NCBI GenBank assembly: GCA_900546745.1
Contig: URDT01000018.1
Location: forward strand, 1 to 26,916
DNA: 26,916 nucleotides
Reading direction: 5' to 3'
From: an uncultured Mycoplasmatota bacterium
Lineage (GTDB): Bacteria > Bacillota_I > Bacilli_A > RF39 > UBA660
Part shown: positions 23,419-26,916 of the stretch, piece after piece
Numbering within the stretch: position 1 is the stretch's first letter
How the letters are laid out: each line of letters opens with the position of its first letter
Made by a program: the position numbers and the translations under genes
The notes under the pieces: model-generated
Told to the model about the DNA's origin: nothing
The model's input: only the letters and a program-made list of their open reading frames with translations
Databases searched by the model: none

Positions 23419-24150
23419 TCACCCCACCTTATTTAAATTTTTCAATAAGCTTTTACTTTTTAAATAAAGGCCTGTATAACGATCGTAATAGTCGTCTAAA
23501 AAATCTGATATCTCTTTTTTTGATTGATTACTAATTTCTAAACTACTTATTTTTGAAATATCAACATAGTAAAACATTCGAATTAACTTAATTGTCTTTT
23601 CACTAACAATGTTTTCATTCCTAAGGCAATTTTTACAGACATATCCGCCTCGACTACTAGATAATGTAGCGATTCCTGTTTTTGATCCACATACACTACA
23701 CATATCAATAACAGGCATTACTCCAAGGTAATCCAAATATTTTAATTCTAAGATACTAGTAATTGTAGAAGCATCAAATCCTTCTTCTAATTTTTCTAAG
23801 GAGGAAATTAGAAGTGTATAAATTTCAGGATTATTATTTTGACGCATTACTTGTTCTGAAAGTTCTAATAAAAAAGTAGCATAACTAATTTTACGAATAT
23901 CTTTTCGAATATTTCTAAATTCATTTTGAATATCTACACCAGATAATAAAGACAATTTATCTGGTTTACGATTGATACAAAAAGCACCCTTTATTAACTT
24001 TGTTGTTCCCACTCTTAAATTACTTTTTAATCCACGGGCTCCTTTAGCCATTAAACTAATAATTCCTTCACTCGTTAAAATTTGAATAATTTTACTAGTT
24101 TCACTATAAGGTGTTTCTTTAATCACAATACCTTCTATTAATTCCTTCAT
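23419..24150 (-). CDS. recO: DNA repair protein RecO
   Basis: 243 residues, normal RecO length. The N-terminal OB fold (about 1-80) begins EGIVIKETPYSETSKI and contains SLMAKGARGLKSNL; a helical C-terminal part carries a zinc site with CSVCG (about 149-153) and CKNC (about 170). RecO loads RecA onto SSB-coated single-stranded DNA with RecR and RecF in gap and break repair. It starts just after the stop of the DUF1653 gene, with AGTAGGG as ribosome site. Position downstream of era and yqzL is the conserved Firmicute arrangement, which supports the call. Confidence 0.95.
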   Translation of the reverse strand: MKELIEGIVIKETPYSETSKIIQILTSEGIISLMAKGARGLKSNLRVGTTKLIKGAFCINRKPDKLSLLSGVDIQNEFRNIRKDIRKISYATFLLELSEQVMRQNNNPEIYTLLISSLEKLEEGFDASTITSILELKYLDYLGVMPVIDMCSVCGSKTGIATLSSSRGGYVCKNCLRNENIVSEKTIKLIRMFYYVDISKISSLEISNQSKKEISDFLDDYYDRYTGLYLKSKSLLKNLNKVG

Positions 24151-24151
24151 A

Positions 24152-24379
24152 TTACCCTACTAATTCGAAACGATATTCTTGACTATCTGGATACTTTTCA
24201 GGGTCAACTTTAGAAGTAAAAAGATCGTATGACATTGTCCAAATTAAATGCCTTCCATATAAAGCTTCATAAACTACTACTTCATCATTATTATCACTGT
24301 CTAATGCGATACATAAAACTTTATATTCTTTTCCTTTAAAATGACGATATGTTTTTCCTACAATTACTACGTGATCCAT
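24152..24379 (-). CDS. DUF1653 domain protein
   Basis: 75 residues covering the whole DUF1653 domain: GKTYRHFKGKEYKVL, the VVVYEALYG(R)HLIW core and a closing YRFELVG. The family is a small beta-barrel-like fold with no established function. Here it is inserted between yqzL and recO. Its ATG is three bases after the yqzL stop and no strong ribosome site is visible, so translational coupling to yqzL is likely. Confidence 0.85.
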   Translation of the reverse strand: MDHVVIVGKTYRHFKGKEYKVLCIALDSDNNDEVVVYEALYGRHLIWTMSYDLFTSKVDPEKYPDSQEYRFELVG

Positions 24380-24382
24380 CTT

Positions 24383-24472
24383 TTATTCTTCTTTCTTTTC
24401 TTCTTCCTTAAATTTCATATAATATTCTATTTTTCCTGTTGTTATAAATAAATCCCATAATAAATTTTTCAT
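24383..24472 (-). CDS. yqzL: YqzL-like small protein
   Basis: 29 residues: the pattern LLWDLFITTGKIEYYMKFKE and then a Glu/Lys-rich tail. This matches the start of Bacillus YqzL (a short W-x-L-F-x-x-T-G-x-(I/V)-x-x-Y pattern), and the location between era and recO is the conserved place for yqzL. It is shorter than the roughly 45-residue Bacillus form because the acidic tail is truncated. AAGGTG lies five bases before the ATG. Function unknown. A gene finder with a normal length cutoff would miss it. Confidence 0.8.
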   Translation of the reverse strand: MKNLLWDLFITTGKIEYYMKFKEEEKKEE

Positions 24473-24503
24473 GTTATCACCTTATTATATTATGGTTCAT
24501 TTT

Positions 24504-24821
24504 TTATTTTTTAATCTTTTGATATCCAAAAAATTCTTGATTATATCTTTTATAAAAATCACATATTACTTCGTATTCATATTTTTCTTTACATGATTTT
24601 AATTCTATCATTTTTTGATATACGATTTGAATGATATTTTGATAATGATATAAATTTGGAACAATAGTTTTTAATTTTTCATAATATTCCAGGCAAATTT
24701 TTTTGATTTCTAATTTAGAATTCTCTGATGTTTCTAAACATATTAACAATTGTTCTAAACTATTTATGTAACTAATAGTTAAAAATAGTTGGTCAATTTT
24801 TTGTTCATCTAAGTTGCTCAT
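24504..24821 (-). CDS. Unknown 105-residue helical protein between era and yqzL
   Basis: 105 residues, predicted mostly helical, rich in Ile, Leu, Glu, Lys and Tyr, with three Cys and no signal or membrane span. Family not recognised. AGGAGATGTT precedes the ATG and it starts eight bases after the era stop, so it is part of the era operon. In Bacillus nothing lies here; this is an insertion specific to the lineage. It is not DgkA and has none of the motifs of the usual era neighbours. Confidence 0.65.
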   Translation of the reverse strand: MSNLDEQKIDQLFLTISYINSLEQLLICLETSENSKLEIKKICLEYYEKLKTIVPNLYHYQNIIQIVYQKMIELKSCKEKYEYEVICDFYKRYNQEFFGYQKIKK

Positions 24822-24829
24822 AACATCTC

Positions 24830-25714
24830 CTATTCAAATTCATTAAAACCAAATTCTTGTAAATATTTTTCTTTATCTCTCCATTTTTTTATTGTTTTTA
24901 CATATGTTTCTAAGTAAACTTTTTTTCCTAAAAATTCTTCTAATTCTTTACGAGATCTAATTCCGATTTCTTTAATCATAGATCCTTGTTTTCCTATAAT
25001 AATTCTTTTTAAAGCATCTCTATCTACTATAATTGCCACATTAATATGATAACTATTTTTGTCTTTTTCTATGTTTTCTACAATACAAGTAAGGGAATGT
25101 GGAACTTCTTGTTCTGTAAGTTCAAATATTTTTTCTCTTACTATTTCTGAAATTTGAAATGTGATTGGTTTATTTGTGATTTGATCATCCTCATAATATT
25201 TTATTTCATCGGTCAAATATTGTTTAATTGTTTTGATGAGTTCTTTTGTGTTATTTTTTTTCAAAGCGGAAACAGGAACAATATCTGCGAATTCATAAAT
25301 TTCTTTATATTGATTGATTTTTTCTAAAATTTGCTGATTTGTCAATTTATCAATTTTATTCATTACTAAAATAATTGGCTTATTTGCTTCTTTTATTTTG
25401 TTTAAGACGAATTCATCGCCTCTTCCAAATTCTGTTGAAGCATCGATCAAAAATAGTATTACATCAACATCTGTAGAGCTATAATATGCTTGTTTATTTA
25501 AATAACTTCCTAGTTTATGATTTGGTTTATGGATTCCAGGAGTATCTACAAAAACAATTTGTGTATCTTTTTCGTGATAAATACCTTGAATACTATTTCT
25601 AGTTGTTTGTGGTTTATTAGAAGTAATTGCTACTTTTTTTCCTATGATACTATTCAATAAAGTAGATTTACCAGCATTAGGTCTACCTACTAAACTTACA
25701 AACCCTGATTTCAT
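24830..25714 (-). CDS. era: GTPase Era
   Basis: 294 residues. G1 GRPNAGKST (about 10-18), the switch region with SNKPQTTRN, G3 DTPGIHKP (about 57-64), G4 NKID (about 119-122) and G5 SALK; C-terminal KH domain with GKQGSMIKEIG (about 237-247). Era binds 16S rRNA near its 3' end and is needed for small-subunit maturation and cell cycle control. The ATG overlaps the cdd stop (ATGA), so the two are translationally coupled. Full length with all motifs intact. Confidence 0.97.
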   Translation of the reverse strand: MKSGFVSLVGRPNAGKSTLLNSIIGKKVAITSNKPQTTRNSIQGIYHEKDTQIVFVDTPGIHKPNHKLGSYLNKQAYYSSTDVDVILFLIDASTEFGRGDEFVLNKIKEANKPIILVMNKIDKLTNQQILEKINQYKEIYEFADIVPVSALKKNNTKELIKTIKQYLTDEIKYYEDDQITNKPITFQISEIVREKIFELTEQEVPHSLTCIVENIEKDKNSYHINVAIIVDRDALKRIIIGKQGSMIKEIGIRSRKELEEFLGKKVYLETYVKTIKKWRDKEKYLQEFGFNEFE

Positions 25715-26097
25715 ATTAAATCCTCTTCGTTAAATGGAACTGGGCAAATTTCTTTTACAAGATATGTTTTTTGTTCTCCTAAATTACTCATAAAAGTAAC
25801 TTTATCATCTAAGTTAAAGAATTCTGATATTACTTGTCTACAAATAAAGCAACTAGAACTAATTTTAGGGCTATCACACATTACATAAAGTTCTTTAAAG
25901 TCTCCTTTTTTATATCCTGCTGAAATAGCACTAACGATAGCACTTCTTTCTGCACATATTGCTGCTCCATAAGAAGCATTCTCAACGTTTACACCATTAA
26001 ATTCTCTTCCATCTTTCATTATAACAATAGACGCTACTCTAAATTTAGAATATGGACTATATGAGTTGTCTAATAATTTTATTAGTTTTTCTTTCAT
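25711..26097 (-). CDS. cdd: Cytidine deaminase
   Basis: 128 residues, the usual length of the tetrameric small form. Substrate and zinc motifs are NVENASYGAAICAERSAI (zinc Cys and catalytic Glu in CAE) and SSCFICRQVISEF (the second CxxC pair; the usual PCGACRQ is modified to SCFICRQ but both Cys are kept). It deaminates cytidine and deoxycytidine to uridine forms in pyrimidine salvage. It heads the era-recO operon, in the order common among Firmicutes. Ribosome site AAGGTGATAG before the ATG. Confidence 0.95.
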   Translation of the reverse strand: MKEKLIKLLDNSYSPYSKFRVASIVIMKDGREFNGVNVENASYGAAICAERSAIVSAISAGYKKGDFKELYVMCDSPKISSSCFICRQVISEFFNLDDKVTFMSNLGEQKTYLVKEICPVPFNEEDLI

Positions 26098-26113
26098 TCT
26101 ATCACCTTATCTT

Positions 26114-26119
26114 ATTATA
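26114..26119 (-). promoter_or_regulatory. -10 box of the cdd-era-recO operon
   Basis: TATAAT on the minus strand 16 bases before the cdd start. No convincing -35 is found, because the upstream stretch is a homopolymer-rich terminator. Confidence 0.4.
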
Positions 26120-26136
26120 CTATATTCTAAAAAAGG

Positions 26137-26165
26137 AAAAAAGAAAATTTTTCATTTTCTTTTTA
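26137..26165 (-). terminator. Terminator of the right-edge surface protein
   Basis: AAAAGAAAAT and ATTTTCTTTT form a long A/T stem with a short loop, followed by T on the minus strand; it lies directly after the stop codon of the gene at 26168. Confidence 0.65.
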
Positions 26166-26167
26166 TT

Positions 26168-26916
26168 TTATTGAATAATATCTTTTGAAATTGTTATAAC
26201 TGGGCGTATACCACGATTATCATCATGCTTAGCATCTAGATAATTCATATATCCATTTCTAACAATATACCAAACACGGCTGTCGCTATTAAAAACAGAA
26301 GTGCCTGTCCAATATCCATAATTACTAGAATCTTCTATATTACATCCATAACTTATACAATTATTAGTATAATCAAACAACCAAGCATATTTACTTTTAT
26401 TTTGACTTGTGGCTACTTGAGTATGACTATTACTGTCTAAATAAAACCAGTCATCACTAACTGACGTTAAGCAATTAAAATTCATATTACCTGTTATCTT
26501 TGCGACTTCATCTGCTGTAATTAATCTCACATTTAAATTGTTATTCCAAGTAGATGTATCTGATGTAAGAGCTGTTATTACCTCTTTTGGTTCTGTATTT
26601 ACATTTGTTGAATTATAAACTACTTTTGCTGTTGTATTATGATCTAATATCATATTCACTGTTGAAGCATTTTCTCCTTCATCATTAAATGTATACCATT
26701 TCATACATCCGGTCTTTGCCCCTGTTGTACTTACTGCTTCACTTTGATTACATTTACTATTGGTTTCTGGATTATAATAAACTGCTGTTCCATTACTATA
26801 TACTGGATATGTTTTTGTAACTTCTTCATCAGATTTTGTTGGTTCATCACCTTTTACTGTTTCACTACCTTTTGTTATAACATACTTTCCTATTACAAAG
26901 GAATAATTAGTTACCA
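26168..26916 (-). CDS. C-terminal part of a cysteine-containing surface-type protein (5' end outside window)
   Basis: The frame is open from the stop at 26168 to the right edge (249 codons plus a partial codon). The Met at 26704 is internal; there is no ribosome site in front of it and the same domain style continues upstream (KGSETVKGDEPTKSD, then YSNGTAVYYNPETNSKC). A hydrophilic, Thr/Asn-rich extracellular style, several Cys (KCNQ, TGCMKW, NFNCL, NNCISYGCN) and the ending YWTGTSVF...GIRPVITISK are seen. The last motif resembles the GVRP-type C terminus of DUF6273-like domains common in gut Firmicute surface or pseudopilin proteins. The N terminus, and so the signal or pilin motif, is out of view. 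Function not assigned. Confidence 0.65.
   Translation of the reverse strand, partial: VTNYSFVIGKYVITKGSETVKGDEPTKSDEEVTKTYPVYSNGTAVYYNPETNSKCNQSEAVSTTGAKTGCMKWYTFNDEGENASTVNMILDHNTTAKVVYNSTNVNTEPKEVITALTSDTSTWNNNLNVRLITADEVAKITGNMNFNCLTSVSDDWFYLDSNSHTQVATSQNKSKYAWLFDYTNNCISYGCNIEDSSNYGYWTGTSVFNSDSRVWYIVRNGYMNYLDAKHDDNRGIRPVITISKDIIQ

Noticed and set aside
1..26916. Mycoplasma-type code (TGA = Trp)
   Set aside because: TGA ends several genes in tight ATGA overlaps and Trp codons are TGG in conserved positions.

Overview
The window is AT-rich (by eye roughly 70-75 % A+T), densely packed and almost entirely coded on the minus strand. The genes look like those of a small-genome, gut-type Firmicute close to the Mollicutes (RF39/Bacilli-like lineages are my best guess, not proven). 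TGA is used as a stop (for example in the ATGA overlaps of cdd/era and of the truncated LRR gene with its neighbour), while Trp is TGG, so the standard bacterial code applies and not the Mycoplasma code. No tRNA, rRNA, CRISPR, IS element or replication origin was found, and no gap between genes exceeds about 185 bases.

Layout, left to right. 1-2928 (minus) is one uninterrupted reading frame. It starts as an ATP-dependent Lon protease and, right after the catalytic lysine, becomes the GTPase part of the signal recognition particle protein Ffh; it runs off the left edge. 3026-3859 is a metallophosphoesterase. 3899-8094 is a block of two paralogous coiled-coil proteins, two Tim44-like zinc-ribbon proteins and a YdjI-type SPFH protein with a C-terminal zinc ribbon. 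This resembles the membrane-stress ydjGHI/pspA neighbourhood of Bacillus but has no PspA. 8155-10743 is DNA polymerase I. 10818-13171 holds a leucine-rich-repeat protein, a recent deleted copy of it, and a small coupled gene. 13246-13986 is an anchored protein of unknown function.

14086-15012 is the only plus-strand gene, UV damage endonuclease UvsE. It converges on an ABC operon (15045-19004) in which two related ATPases flank one large double-FtsX permease. Then come prolyl-tRNA synthetase (19187-20614), a 63-residue membrane peptide (20713-20904), and a beta-helix adhesin-like protein that lacks a visible signal peptide (20998-22869). The right part is a conserved Firmicute housekeeping string, cdd - era - (105-aa unknown) - yqzL - DUF1653 - recO - YuiD-like PAP2 protein (26097 down to 22996). 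The C-terminal part of a large cysteine-containing surface-type protein lies at the right edge.

Most transcription units have a recognisable sigma-A type promoter upstream and a stem-T-tract terminator downstream; the listed ones were read by eye. The most striking observation is the in-frame Lon-Ffh chimera, which is either a real microhomology fusion or an assembly chimera. Next are the SPFH/Tim44/coiled-coil module whose two promoters share near-identical leaders, and the duplicated-then-deleted LRR gene.
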